A DNA stretch of 64,000 nt from Flavobacterium sp. (lineage in GTDB: Bacteria > Bacteroidota > Bacteroidia > Flavobacteriales > Flavobacteriaceae), in contig JAIPAM010000008.1 of NCBI GenBank assembly GCA_021740105.1, positions 1 to 64,000 on the forward strand, given 5' to 3'. A program made the position numbers and the translations under genes. The first letter of the stretch is position 1, and every line of letters begins with the position of its first letter. The notes under the pieces are model-generated. The model worked only from the letters and a program-made list of their open reading frames with translations, was not told the DNA's origin and did not search any database. Shown here one piece after another: positions 22,270-30,951 of the stretch.

Positions 22270-22275
22270 AATAAT

Positions 22276-23373
22276 TTATAAGTACTTAACTGGATTTGTA
22301 TTTTCTTCCGATAAAATGATTGCAAAATTAAGGATTTTTTTTCTAAGAAAATCAACAATATAATTTTTTGTATATCTTTCACTCTCAAAATGTCCTATAT
22401 CTGCTAAAATAATTTGTTTTTCCGCTTCATAAAACTGATGGTACTTCAAATCGGCAGTTAAAAACACATTGGCACCAGCCGAAATAGCATTTGCAATAGC
22501 AAAACTTCCAGCACCACCCAAAATGGCTACTTTTTTAATCGGTTTGCCAATGAAGTCAGAATGTCTAATGGCTTCGCATTGCATTTTTTCTTTTACAAAT
22601 AACAAAAACTCTTTTTCCTCCATTGGATTTTCTAATTCTCCAATTAATCCCATTCCAATATTTTGATGTTTGTTTTGTAAAGCGGTGATTTCATAGGCGA
22701 CTTCTTCGTAAATGTGATTTTCAAATAAGGCTTTCAAAATTATGCTTTCCAATTGTTTTTCAAACGTAACTTCTATCTTAATTTCATCAGCCTCAACCAA
22801 TTCAAATCGTTCGCCAATTTTAGGATTACTGTTTTCATTTCCCATGTAAGTTCCCATTCCTTTGGAAGTAAAACTACAGTTTTCATAGTTTCCAATAGTT
22901 CCAGCCCCAGCTTCAAAAAGTGCATTTCTTACTTTTTCAACATTTTCAGGAACGGTGAAAGTGACTAATTTTCTAATGTGATTTTCTTTAGGAAGTAAGA
23001 TTTTGGTATTCGTTAATCCTAAGGCATTTCCAAATATTTTATTAACCCCATCCGGATGATTATCTAAAGCGGTATGAACAGCATAAATCGCAATATTATT
23101 TTGGATCGCTTTTATAACGGCTCTTTCTACATAATTTTTTCCGGTTATTTTTTTTAAACCCGTGAATAAAATGGGATGAAAACAAACAATTAAGTTGCAT
23201 TTTTTAGCAATTGCTTCTTCGATGACACTTTCTAAGGCATCGTGACAAACTAAAATTCCAGTGGTTTCGGTTTCTGTATTTCCAACCAATAATCCTACAT
23301 TGTCAAAATCTTCAGCATAAGCCAAAGGAGCCATTTCTTCAAGTACCGGAATGATGTCTTTAATTTTATACAT
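22276..23373 (-). CDS. Nif3-like dinuclear metal-centre protein
   Basis: 365 residues, the long YqfO-type form with a PII/CutA-like insertion at about residues 125-230. Metal-binding Nif3 motifs are present: CFHPILF, the IYAVHTALDNHPDGVN block, GGAGSFA, and GHFESERYT near the C-terminus. Family members form hexameric toroids with two metal ions per subunit. They have been linked to GTP cyclohydrolase I type 2 activity by annotation, but that role is not secure. It is co-transcribed with the zinc-ribbon-like partner downstream and divergent from lpxK. Confidence 0.93.
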   Translation of the reverse strand: MYKIKDIIPVLEEMAPLAYAEDFDNVGLLVGNTETETTGILVCHDALESVIEEAIAKKCNLIVCFHPILFTGLKKITGKNYVERAVIKAIQNNIAIYAVHTALDNHPDGVNKIFGNALGLTNTKILLPKENHIRKLVTFTVPENVEKVRNALFEAGAGTIGNYENCSFTSKGMGTYMGNENSNPKIGERFELVEADEIKIEVTFEKQLESIILKALFENHIYEEVAYEITALQNKHQNIGMGLIGELENPMEEKEFLLFVKEKMQCEAIRHSDFIGKPIKKVAILGGAGSFAIANAISAGANVFLTADLKYHQFYEAEKQIILADIGHFESERYTKNYIVDFLRKKILNFAIILSEENTNPVKYL

Positions 23374-23440
23374 ACTTGTATTTTTGATTTTACAAATTAA
23401 CGAAAAAACAATTCAACTTTTTTATAAAGATAAAATACTA

Positions 23441-23448
23441 TACTTTCG
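23441..23448 (+). promoter_or_regulatory. Putative lpxK -7 box that decides the start
   Basis: TACTTTCG fits TAnnTTTG with one mismatch, 4 bp before the ATG at 23453. Its position supports starting LpxK at 23453 rather than at the upstream in-frame ATG near 23351, which lies inside the divergent nif3 gene. Confidence 0.4.
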
Positions 23449-23452
23449 TAGT

Positions 23453-24469
23453 ATGAATTTGATTCGAAAAATACTATTTCCATTGTCAATTCTTTACAGC
23501 GCAATTGCTTCAATTCGAAATTATTGTTATGATATTGGATTGTTAAAATCGTATACCTACAATTTACCTATCATTGTGGTGGGAAATATTAGTGTTGGAG
23601 GAACTGGAAAAACGCCACAGATTGAATATTTAATCCGACTTTTAGAAGATAAATATAAATTGGCCACTTTAAGTAGAGGTTATAAAAGAAAATCCAGCGG
23701 ATTTATTTTGGCTGATGCCAATGCTAGTGCTAAAATTATTGGAGATGAACCTTTTCAATATTATACAAAATTTCCAAAAATCCAAGTTGCGGTTGATGCT
23801 GATCGCAAAAATGGAATAGAACAATTGCTTTCCAATTCCAGTCAACCCGAAGTTATTTTATTAGATGATGCTTACCAACATCGAAGAGTAAAAGCAGGAT
23901 TTTATATTTTACTGACTTCGTATAATGAATTGTATGCGGATGATTTTCAGCTACCTACAGGAAATTTAAGAGAAAGTAGTAAGGGAGCCAAAAGAGCCAA
24001 TGTTATTATTGTCACCAAATGCCCTTCTGATTTATCAAAAGCAGAACAAGCGAATATTATAAATAAATTAGCAATTTCTGGCAATCAAAAATTGTTTTTT
24101 TCCACTATTGAATTTGACGAATTTGTGTATTCTGAAAATGAAAAACTACTAGTTTCAACGCTTCAAAATGTTGATAAATTACTATTGGCTGGAATAGCAA
24201 AACCTCAAACTTTTTTCACCCATTTACAAAGTAATAAGGAGGAGTGTTTGACTTTTTCTGACCACCATCAATTTACAGAAAAAGACTTGCTAGAAATTAA
24301 AAATAAAGCGGAAAATAAAATAATCATTACTACTGAAAAAGATTTTGTCAGATTGAAAGGTAACCTACCAAAAGAGCAACTTTTTTATCTACCAATAAAA
24401 ACTAAATTTCTTTTTGAAAGTGATATTTTCGATAAAATCATTACAAATTATGTGAACCTATTAAAGTAG
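23453..24469 (+). CDS. lpxK: Tetraacyldisaccharide 4'-kinase
   Basis: 338 residues from the chosen start MNLIRKILFPLS. It phosphorylates the 4' position of the lipid A disaccharide on the inner face of the inner membrane. An N-terminal membrane-associating helix precedes the P-loop VGNISVGGTGKTP. Further motifs are LATLSRGYKRKSSGF, GDEPF, DDAYQHRRVKA and the C-terminal DHHQFTEKDL and TTEKDFVRL segments. A longer frame adds 34 residues upstream, but it overlaps nif3 and the likely promoter, so I reject it. It shows the cell makes lipid A. Confidence 0.95.
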   Translation: MNLIRKILFPLSILYSAIASIRNYCYDIGLLKSYTYNLPIIVVGNISVGGTGKTPQIEYLIRLLEDKYKLATLSRGYKRKSSGFILADANASAKIIGDEPFQYYTKFPKIQVAVDADRKNGIEQLLSNSSQPEVILLDDAYQHRRVKAGFYILLTSYNELYADDFQLPTGNLRESSKGAKRANVIIVTKCPSDLSKAEQANIINKLAISGNQKLFFSTIEFDEFVYSENEKLLVSTLQNVDKLLLAGIAKPQTFFTHLQSNKEECLTFSDHHQFTEKDLLEIKNKAENKIIITTEKDFVRLKGNLPKEQLFYLPIKTKFLFESDIFDKIITNYVNLLK

Positions 24470-24504
24470 AATAGACCAATATTTGTTCATTTGCTTTAAG
24501 CAAC

Positions 24505-25512
24505 TTATTTTTTAGAATTTACAAATAGAATTAAGTCGATAATTCTTGAAGAATAGCCAATTTCATTATCATACCATCCCACGACTTTAACCATTTTATC
24601 AATTACGGAAGTCAATTGAGCATCAAAAATGCAGGAATTTGTATTGCCAATAATATCTACCGAAACGATAGGATCTTCGGTGTAATCCAGAATTCCCTTA
24701 AAATTAGTTTGGGATGCGGTTTTAAAAGCAGCATTAATTTCATTGATAGAAACTTGTCTTTTTACATTAAAGGTGATATCGGTCAATGAACCATCAGGCA
24801 CGGGAACACGAATTCCACAACCTCCAATTTTACCCTCAAATTTCGGAAAGATTTTTGTCAACGCTTTGGCAGCTCCTGTAGTTGTTGGAACTATAGATTG
24901 TGAGGCGCCACGAGCTCTTCGAAGGTCTTTGTGCGGTTGATCGTGTAAGCTTTGATCTGTAGTGTAAGAGTGAACCGTTGTAATATAGGCTTGTTCAATA
25001 CCGCACAATTCATCAATGATTTTCATCATCGGCGCGGCGTTGTTAGTGGTGCAACTCGCATTGGAAATGATGGTTTCCTCCCCGTTTAATATCGATTCGT
25101 TAACCCCTAAAACCAAGGTCTTAATTGCATCAACCTCAGAGGGAGCTGTCAAAATTACTTTTTTAGCTCCTGCCAAAACATGTGCGTTTATTTCATCAAA
25201 AGTCTTGTATTTACCAGTTGATTCAATTACGAAATCAATATTCAATGACTTCCAATTTAAATTTGAAATTGATTTTTCATGAAAAAACAAGTGTGATTTC
25301 CCATTTACTATAATTGCTTCTTCAGTAAAACTGCATTCATAGGGAAGCTTGCCGTGAATACTATCGTATTTTACTAAATGAGCCATCGTTTTATTGTCGG
25401 CAATATCATTAATCGCAACGACCTCAATTGACGGATGGTTGATTAATAGTCGAAATAAATTTCTACCAATTCTACCGAATCCATTAATAGCAATTCTTGT
25501 TTTTTGATTCAT
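24505..25512 (-). CDS. gap: Glyceraldehyde-3-phosphate dehydrogenase, type I
   Basis: 335 residues. The Rossmann motif is INGFGRIGRNLFR and Asp36 follows strand 2, which favours NAD over NADP. The catalytic Cys154 lies in SNASCTTN and its partner is His181 in TTVHSYTTDQ. The C-terminal WYDNEIGYSSR motif is intact. It oxidises G3P to 1,3-bisphosphoglycerate. It lies 22 bp after lipA on the same strand, so co-transcription with lipA is likely. Many Flavobacteria carry more than one gap paralogue; which role this copy has cannot be read from the window. Confidence 0.95.
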   Translation of the reverse strand: MNQKTRIAINGFGRIGRNLFRLLINHPSIEVVAINDIADNKTMAHLVKYDSIHGKLPYECSFTEEAIIVNGKSHLFFHEKSISNLNWKSLNIDFVIESTGKYKTFDEINAHVLAGAKKVILTAPSEVDAIKTLVLGVNESILNGEETIISNASCTTNNAAPMMKIIDELCGIEQAYITTVHSYTTDQSLHDQPHKDLRRARGASQSIVPTTTGAAKALTKIFPKFEGKIGGCGIRVPVPDGSLTDITFNVKRQVSINEINAAFKTASQTNFKGILDYTEDPIVSVDIIGNTNSCIFDAQLTSVIDKMVKVVGWYDNEIGYSSRIIDLILFVNSKK

Positions 25513-25534
25513 CTAAATATAGAATTCAAACTAA

Positions 25535-26404
25535 TTAAAGGATGTGTTTTTGGGCTTTATAGGAAGAACGAACTAGTGGACCGCTTTCTACATGTCGGAA
25601 GCCTAATTCTAGTCCGAATTGTTCGTATTTTGCAAATTGCTCAGGGGTGATAAATTCTTTTACAGGCAAATGTTTCTTACTTGGTTGTAAGTATTGGCCG
25701 ATGGTAACCACATCTACATTTGCTTGACGCAAATCTTTTAATGTTTGGAATACTTCCTCTTCGGTTTCCCCTAATCCAAGCATTATTCCTGATTTAGTTC
25801 TATTGATTCCTTTTTCTTTTAGGTATCTTAATACTTCCATGCTTCGATCGTATTTTGCTTGAATACGAACTTCACGTGTTAATCGGCGAACGGTTTCAAT
25901 ATTGTGTGATACCACTTCTGGATTGGCTTCAACTATACGATCTAAATTTCTTTCAATACCTTGAAAATCAGGAATTAATGTTTCTAGAGTTGTAGTAGGA
26001 TTCATTCTTCGAATCGCTTTTACAGTTTCAATCCAAATAATGGATCCACCATCTTTCAAGTCGTCACGGTCCACACTAGTTACAACTGCATGTTTTATAT
26101 TCATGATTTTGATAGATCGGGCTACTTTTTCAGGTTCATCCCAATCTACCGTTTCGGGTCTACCGGTTTTAACTCCACAAAATCCACAAGAACGCGTACA
26201 TATATTTCCAAGGATCATAAATGTTGCCGTTCCTTCACCCCAACATTCGCCCATATTTGGACAACTACCAGAAGTACAAATGGTGTTGAGTTTGTATTTG
26301 TCAACTAAACCTCGTAGTTCGGTATATTTTTGACCAATTGGCAATTTTACTTTTAGCCATTTTGGTTTTCCTGTAGGAAGTACATTTTCTAAAACAGATT
26401 CCAT
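25535..26404 (-). CDS. lipA: Lipoyl synthase
   Basis: 289 residues from ATG at 26404. The auxiliary 4Fe-4S cluster ligands are C43, C48 and C54 (CTSGSCPNMGEC). The radical-SAM CX3CX2C cluster is C69, C73 and C76 (CTRSCGFC). The C-terminal block ends in GPLVRSSYKA with the conserved Ser. It inserts sulfur at C6 and C8 of protein-bound octanoyl groups, for example on 2-oxoacid dehydrogenase E2 such as the one at 55.6 kb. A longer frame from a TTG at 26425 is rejected because that TTG is part of the -7 box. Confidence 0.97.
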   Translation of the reverse strand: MESVLENVLPTGKPKWLKVKLPIGQKYTELRGLVDKYKLNTICTSGSCPNMGECWGEGTATFMILGNICTRSCGFCGVKTGRPETVDWDEPEKVARSIKIMNIKHAVVTSVDRDDLKDGGSIIWIETVKAIRRMNPTTTLETLIPDFQGIERNLDRIVEANPEVVSHNIETVRRLTREVRIQAKYDRSMEVLRYLKEKGINRTKSGIMLGLGETEEEVFQTLKDLRQANVDVVTIGQYLQPSKKHLPVKEFITPEQFAKYEQFGLELGFRHVESGPLVRSSYKAQKHIL

Positions 26405-26422
26405 AATCGGGATTTTATGGTG

Positions 26423-26430
26423 CAAATATA
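26423..26430 (-). promoter_or_regulatory. lipA -7 box that decides the start
   Basis: TATATTTG on the minus strand exactly matches TAnnTTTG, 18 bp before the lipA ATG. It overlaps the alternative TTG start, which therefore cannot be translated from this promoter. Confidence 0.65.
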
Positions 26431-26440
26431 CGGAAAGAAG

Positions 26441-26498
26441 ATAATAAAAAAACGGTTTTTGACTCGTAATTCGTTAATAAATTACAAATCAAAAACCG
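26441..26498 (-). terminator. Terminator after tonB
   Basis: On the minus strand CGGTTTTTGA pairs with TCAAAAACCG around an inner GTAATT/AATTAC hairpin, and TTTTTTTATT follows. It starts 28 bp after the tonB stop codon. Confidence 0.85.
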
Positions 26499-26525
26499 AA
26501 ATTTCATTGCTTAAAATCTACGTTT

Positions 26526-27335
26526 TTATTCTAATTTCACTGTTATTGGTAAATAATACGAAGTGCGCACCGGTTGGCCTCCAATCATTCCTGGACTCCA
26601 TTTTGTTTTTAGCGATTTTAATACACGCACTGCTTCTCTACCTAATCCATATCCAGGATCACGAGTCACTTTTATATTCGACATCGTGCCATTTTCCTCA
26701 ATTACGAAAGCAACGTAAACACTAATTGTTTGCTCTCCCTCAATTTCAGGTTTTTCAAAATTAGTGCCTACATAGGTGTAAAACTTATTTATTCCTCCAG
26801 GAAATTCAGGAAGTTGGTCTAGCATATTTGTAGTGACTGGGACATCAATTTTCATTGGAGTTATTTCAGTTGAACCGCCAGTATTATTTGGAATTGTATT
26901 GATAACTCCTGTTGGAGAACCGGTAGCTGTTGGAGCTGTTTTTCCAACATCTTTTGTTTTATTGACATTATCAATGGGTTCGTTTCTTACAATAGTTGGA
27001 TTTATCAAATCTTTTTTGGAATTAATAATTTCAGGTTTTTTCTTTTCAATTGGAACAACCGCCTTTTTCGGCTCTTCAATTTTTTTAGGTTCAAATTTCA
27101 CAGTACGTATGTCAGGATAAATAATTGGTGTTTCCTTAACTACTTCTTTTGAACTGAATGAACTTAGTAGAAATGCTATTCCAGAAATTGAAATGATAAA
27201 TAGTAAACCGAAAAAAAAGGCTGTGATAGTATTCACAGAATCGTTTTTTCTCAATTGATAAGCGCCATATTCTTTGTTTTTTCCTTCGAAAACTAGGTTA
27301 GTCCACCCGATTTCATAAATACTAACTTTAGACAT
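26526..27335 (-). CDS. TonB-family energy transducer
   Basis: 269 residues. A short cytoplasmic N-terminus (YEIGWTNLVFEGKNKEYGAY, typical of Bacteroidota TonB) precedes one membrane helix at about residues 35-58. A Pro/Lys/Glu-rich periplasmic linker (EEPKKAVVPIEKKKPEI) and a C-terminal TonB domain (about 180-269, starting PEFPGG and ending LPITVKLE) follow. It couples the proton gradient, via ExbB and ExbD, to outer-membrane TonB-dependent receptors. The exbBD genes are not in this window. It lies 114 bp downstream of an ECF sigma gene on the same strand. Confidence 0.92.
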   Translation of the reverse strand: MSKVSIYEIGWTNLVFEGKNKEYGAYQLRKNDSVNTITAFFFGLLFIISISGIAFLLSSFSSKEVVKETPIIYPDIRTVKFEPKKIEEPKKAVVPIEKKKPEIINSKKDLINPTIVRNEPIDNVNKTKDVGKTAPTATGSPTGVINTIPNNTGGSTEITPMKIDVPVTTNMLDQLPEFPGGINKFYTYVGTNFEKPEIEGEQTISVYVAFVIEENGTMSNIKVTRDPGYGLGREAVRVLKSLKTKWSPGMIGGQPVRTSYYLPITVKLE

Positions 27336-27449
27336 AATTTGGAGTTTTAATGGTTAAGTAGTATTACATCATAGTATTGGATTTTACCTAATAACGATAA
27401 AAGCCAATTCGATATTGTGAAAATTTTTGATTTATTTTAAATAATCAAA

Positions 27450-28001
27450 TTACCCTTTGGTTTGGATAATTTCCGACAATAATTTTTTAGCTCTAAGAAT
27501 TTTTACCTTCACGTTATTCAAAGGTTCCTCCAATTGATTTGCAATTTCTTGGTAGCTTAATTCTTGAAAATAGCGCAACTGAATTACTTCCTGATAATGG
27601 GGTTTTAATTCTTTAATATATTGTAATAATTGTGATAAATTTTGTTCGGTAATCAATTTATCTTCTGCTGAGGGAGTTGAATCAGCAACATTATAGGCAC
27701 GATAATCATCTTCGTCAGAAATTTCTATAAATAAAGAAGCTTTTTTCTTGCGTAAAAGATCAATGTGAACATTTTTTGCAATGGCTATCAACCACGTATT
27801 AAATTGAAATTCAGCGTTGTAGGTGGCTAATTTATCGAATGCTTTTGAGAAGGTTTCAATGGTTATATCTTCAGCATCAGTCTCGTTTTCTGTTCGTTTT
27901 AACATGAAACCGTAGACTTCATTCCAATAAAAATCCAATAGAAAAGTGAAGGCAACTTGATCCCCTAATTTCGCTTTTTCAATGGTGTTATTTATTTCCA
28001 A
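27450..28001 (-). CDS. ECF-type RNA polymerase sigma factor
   Basis: 183 residues with region 2 (about residues 10-75; DAEDITIETFSKAFDKL, then FNTWLIAIAKNVHIDLLRK) and region 4 (about 118-175; YFQELSYQEIANQL then VKVKILRAKKLL). These are the hallmarks of ECF sigma factors. The start overlaps the end of the upstream glycosyltransferase gene by 10 bp, implying coupled translation. No gene for an anti-sigma factor is adjacent. Many flavobacterial ECF factors lie beside TonB-related genes; the target genes here are unknown. Confidence 0.93.
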   Translation of the reverse strand: MEINNTIEKAKLGDQVAFTFLLDFYWNEVYGFMLKRTENETDAEDITIETFSKAFDKLATYNAEFQFNTWLIAIAKNVHIDLLRKKKASLFIEISDEDDYRAYNVADSTPSAEDKLITEQNLSQLLQYIKELKPHYQEVIQLRYFQELSYQEIANQLEEPLNNVKVKILRAKKLLSEIIQTKG

Positions 28002-29098
28002 TGTACAGGTTTTGAAAAACTATTGGATACAAATATATTCAATTGGGTGAATAAAAATGCAATCTCAATTATTGGATACCAATACATTACATCTTTTTCT
28101 TTTAATTTTCCAGCTGAAAAGCCTAAGACAATCCAAGTAAATAGGTATCTGAAACCAATTAAACTTAAAACGATGATCCATTGGAACTGAAATGCTAAAA
28201 GTACTATTGGAACAATAAAAAACAATATTTGCGATATAAAAAATAATGAAAGCTGAATTCTATCAAATGGTTTGTAGAAAGTAGCGGTTGCAACATGTCG
28301 TTGCTTTAAAGTTTTCCACTCGCTATAGGTAGTTTTTGGTTCGCAATAGGTAAAACTGTCGGCAGCATAGCAACAAGTGGTGTTACTCCCTTTACTTGCT
28401 TGGTTTACAAACAAATCATCGTCACCAGAACGGATTTTCATATGATCAATAAAACCATTTACTTTGAAAAACTCGTCTTTTTTATAAGCTAAATTACGAC
28501 CAACTCCCATATAAGGGCGTCCGATTTTTGCCCATGAAAAATACTGTGTTGCATTAAGTAATGCATCAAAACGAATTATTTTGTTAAGAAAGGAACCTTT
28601 CACTTTTTCATAAGCGCCATAACCTAAAACAAAGGTTTTATGCAGTGTAAATTGAGAACTCATTAAGGTAATCCAATCCTTTGAAGTTGGATAACAATCC
28701 GCATCAGTGAAAAGTAAATAGTCTTTTGTTGCCGCTTTGATTCCTAGGGTTAAAGCGAATTTCTTATTGCCCCAAAAGGCTTCATTATTCACCACTTTTA
28801 CCACTTTTACATTGGAATATTGTTTTTCAAATTCTTCAAAAAGGTCTAAAGTTGTGTCACTTGAAGCATCGTCAATTAAGATAATTTCAAAGTCAGGATA
28901 ATTTTGCTCCGCTAATAATGGTATAAATTTAACCACATTTTCCTCTTCATTTTTAGCACAAACGATTACAGAAATTGGAATTCTTTTTGCAGTTATTTTT
29001 TGATTTTTTGCAAAAGAAAATTTAGAAAAAACAACGGTATAATAAAAAAGTTGTACCGCAACAATAACAATAAAAATGTAAAATAACGTGATTAACAT
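27992..29098 (-). CDS. Membrane-anchored GT2 glycosyltransferase
   Basis: 368 residues from ATG at 29098. One N-terminal membrane helix (LITLFYIFIVIVAVQLF) precedes the GT2 domain, with SVIVCAKNEEENV, LIDDASSDTT, the DxD-type LFTDADCYP, and a processive-type GDDDLFV then KQRHVATATFY motif resembling Q/RxxRW. Two or three membrane helices close the protein. The family includes synthases of lipid-linked or polysaccharide glycans; the product is unknown. A 21-residue upstream extension is rejected because it overlaps a perfect promoter. The last 10 bp overlap the ECF sigma gene. Confidence 0.88.
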   Translation of the reverse strand: MLITLFYIFIVIVAVQLFYYTVVFSKFSFAKNQKITAKRIPISVIVCAKNEEENVVKFIPLLAEQNYPDFEIILIDDASSDTTLDLFEEFEKQYSNVKVVKVVNNEAFWGNKKFALTLGIKAATKDYLLFTDADCYPTSKDWITLMSSQFTLHKTFVLGYGAYEKVKGSFLNKIIRFDALLNATQYFSWAKIGRPYMGVGRNLAYKKDEFFKVNGFIDHMKIRSGDDDLFVNQASKGSNTTCCYAADSFTYCEPKTTYSEWKTLKQRHVATATFYKPFDRIQLSLFFISQILFFIVPIVLLAFQFQWIIVLSLIGFRYLFTWIVLGFSAGKLKEKDVMYWYPIIEIAFLFTQLNIFVSNSFSKPVHWK

Positions 29099-29127
29099 AT
29101 CTAATTTTCCTCTTTTTTGGATGTGTG

Positions 29128-29158
29128 CAAAGGTAGGAATTCCAATAGGATTTTCAAA
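29128..29158 (-). promoter_or_regulatory. Strong promoter of the glycosyltransferase-sigma factor unit
   Basis: On the minus strand TTTG (29158-29155) and TACCTTTG (29135-29128) are separated by exactly 19 bp, a full Bacteroidota promoter match. It lies 29 bp before the ATG at 29098 and fixes that start. Confidence 0.8.
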
Positions 29159-29203
29159 CACCGATTTAGCATTTAAAATAAAAAAAATTTCTACTTTTTT
29201 ATT

Positions 29204-30217
29204 TTAAATAATGTTCACTTCAGCTTCTATATGAATACCAAATTTTTTAAATATTGTGTCTTGAATTTCTTTAGATACATTTAGAATTTCTTGACCAGTA
29301 GCATTACCATAATTGACTAAAACTAAGGCTTGGTTTTTATGAACTCCAGCATCGCCAAAACGCTTTCCTTTAAATCCTGCTTGTTCAATTAGCCAACCTG
29401 CAGGCACTTTTACTTCTGTTTCTGAAATTTCATAAAACTTCATATCAGGAAATTTCTTATGTATTGGTTCAAAATCAGATTTCAATACAATTGGATTTTT
29501 AAAGAAACTGCCGCTATTTCCTAGTACTTTTGGATCGGGTAACTTACTTTGACGAATCGCAATTACGGCATTGCTAACCTCCTTCAGCGTTGGATTTTTG
29601 ATGCTTAATTTTTCTAATTCAGAAGTAATATCTCCATAAGAAATATTGATTTTATGATTGCGTTTAGTCAACTTGAATATTACAGAAGTAATTATGAATT
29701 GGTCTTTAACTTCATTTTTGAATATGCTCTCTCGGTAACCAAAATGGCATTCAGCATTATCGAAATGGTCCATTTCTAAAGAATCTATTTTCATTGCCGA
29801 ACAAGAAACAAAAGTATCTTTAATTTCAGTTCCATAAGCCCCAATGTTTTGAACAGGAGTTGTTCCTACATTTCCTGGTATCAATGACATGTTCTCTAAG
29901 CCTCCAAAATCATTATCAATGGTCCACATTACAAATTCATGCCAATTTTCTCCAGCTTGACTTTCTACCCAAACAAAATCATCATTTTCCTCAACTATTT
30001 TTTTTCCTTTTAAATCAATATGGATGACTAAAGCATCAATGTCTTTAGTTAAAAGCATGTTGCTACCGCCACCTAGAATGAACTTGTTTTTTGCTTTATT
30101 TTCTGCTAAAACTGACTTTAGTTCCTCGATTGAATGAACTGCAACAAATTCTTTTGCATTGGCTTCTATGCCAAAAGTATTGAAGTTTCTTAAAGAAAAA
30201 TGATTTTTAATTTCCAT
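29204..30217 (-). CDS. murB: UDP-N-acetylenolpyruvoylglucosamine reductase (type I)
   Basis: 337 residues. It reduces UDP-GlcNAc-enolpyruvate to UDP-MurNAc with NADPH and FAD, the second committed step of peptidoglycan synthesis. FAD-binding motifs are FILGGGSNMLLTKD and SLIPGNVGTTPVQNIGAYG. The catalytic Ser is in GNSGSFFKNP and the C-terminal catalytic Glu is probably in the HIEAEV end. Length and the type I loop match E. coli MurB. It lies 59 bp after DUF2461 on the same strand. Confidence 0.97.
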   Translation of the reverse strand: MEIKNHFSLRNFNTFGIEANAKEFVAVHSIEELKSVLAENKAKNKFILGGGSNMLLTKDIDALVIHIDLKGKKIVEENDDFVWVESQAGENWHEFVMWTIDNDFGGLENMSLIPGNVGTTPVQNIGAYGTEIKDTFVSCSAMKIDSLEMDHFDNAECHFGYRESIFKNEVKDQFIITSVIFKLTKRNHKINISYGDITSELEKLSIKNPTLKEVSNAVIAIRQSKLPDPKVLGNSGSFFKNPIVLKSDFEPIHKKFPDMKFYEISETEVKVPAGWLIEQAGFKGKRFGDAGVHKNQALVLVNYGNATGQEILNVSKEIQDTIFKKFGIHIEAEVNII

Positions 30218-30276
30218 TATTTAACATTAAAAGTGTAAAGCAAAGTTACTTTAAACCAATTTAAATTTTATTTTTT

Positions 30277-30948
30277 TTATTCTGTAAATAATCCTCTATT
30301 TAAAAACTCTAAGAAGGGTTTTAAAAGAATTAATTTAGCTGAAGTGTCTTTTACGAAATCAGGTTTTGTTAATTCAGAATAATTAAATTTATGAATACAA
30401 ACGAAACTTTTTAGTTTCAAAAAATTAATTGCGGGATGGTCTTTTTCAAAATCTTTAGGTCCGTTTTTCAATGAATTTGTTTCGGTAATATTCAATCCCG
30501 AATAAACTTTTTTGAACTTAGGCTCCCCCAAAATGGCTTCTAAATCTTCATAAAAAAAAGCAATCTCTTTTCGGATTTTTCTTAAATCATCATTTTCAGG
30601 TCCGTACATTCCGCCAGCAAAAAAACAATTTCCTTTTTCAATATGGATATAGTAACCTGGTCCATTGTTATTGCCGTGGTTGGTATTCATCCATATTCCA
30701 ATATGAGACTTGTAAGGGTCTTTATTTTTAGAAAAACGGATGTCACGGTTTATTCTAAAGGTACAATGCTTCACTTCTAAAAGTTCCAAACTAGCATCTT
30801 GAGGCTTTAATATTTCTAAAAATGCCTGAATTAATTGTTGGTATTCTTTTTTAAATTCTTCGTAACGTTTTTTATTATCCAAAAACCAATCTCTGTTATT
30901 ATTGGATTTTAAATCTTCAAGGAATTGCAATGATTTTTCTGAAATCAT
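30277..30948 (-). CDS. DUF2461 family protein
   Basis: 223 residues, matching the DUF2461 (TIGR02453) pattern: FLEDLKSNNNRDWFLDNKKR at the N-terminus, the FRINRDIRFSKNKDPYKSHI block, and GNCFFAGGMYGPENDDLRKI. It is cytoplasmic, with no signal. The function of the family is not established. It sits 3 bp after the rhodanese-thioredoxin gene, so the two are co-transcribed. Confidence 0.92.
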   Translation of the reverse strand: MISEKSLQFLEDLKSNNNRDWFLDNKKRYEEFKKEYQQLIQAFLEILKPQDASLELLEVKHCTFRINRDIRFSKNKDPYKSHIGIWMNTNHGNNNGPGYYIHIEKGNCFFAGGMYGPENDDLRKIRKEIAFFYEDLEAILGEPKFKKVYSGLNITETNSLKNGPKDFEKDHPAINFLKLKSFVCIHKFNYSELTKPDFVKDTSAKLILLKPFLEFLNRGLFTE

Positions 30949-30951
30949 GAT

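Noticed and set aside
23351..23452. Extra 34 codons at the start of lpxK
   Set aside because: They overlap the divergent nif3 gene and contain the likely -7 box; the LpxK family start fits the ATG at 23453.
26405..26425. Upstream TTG start for lipA
   Set aside because: The TTG is part of the TATATTTG promoter box.
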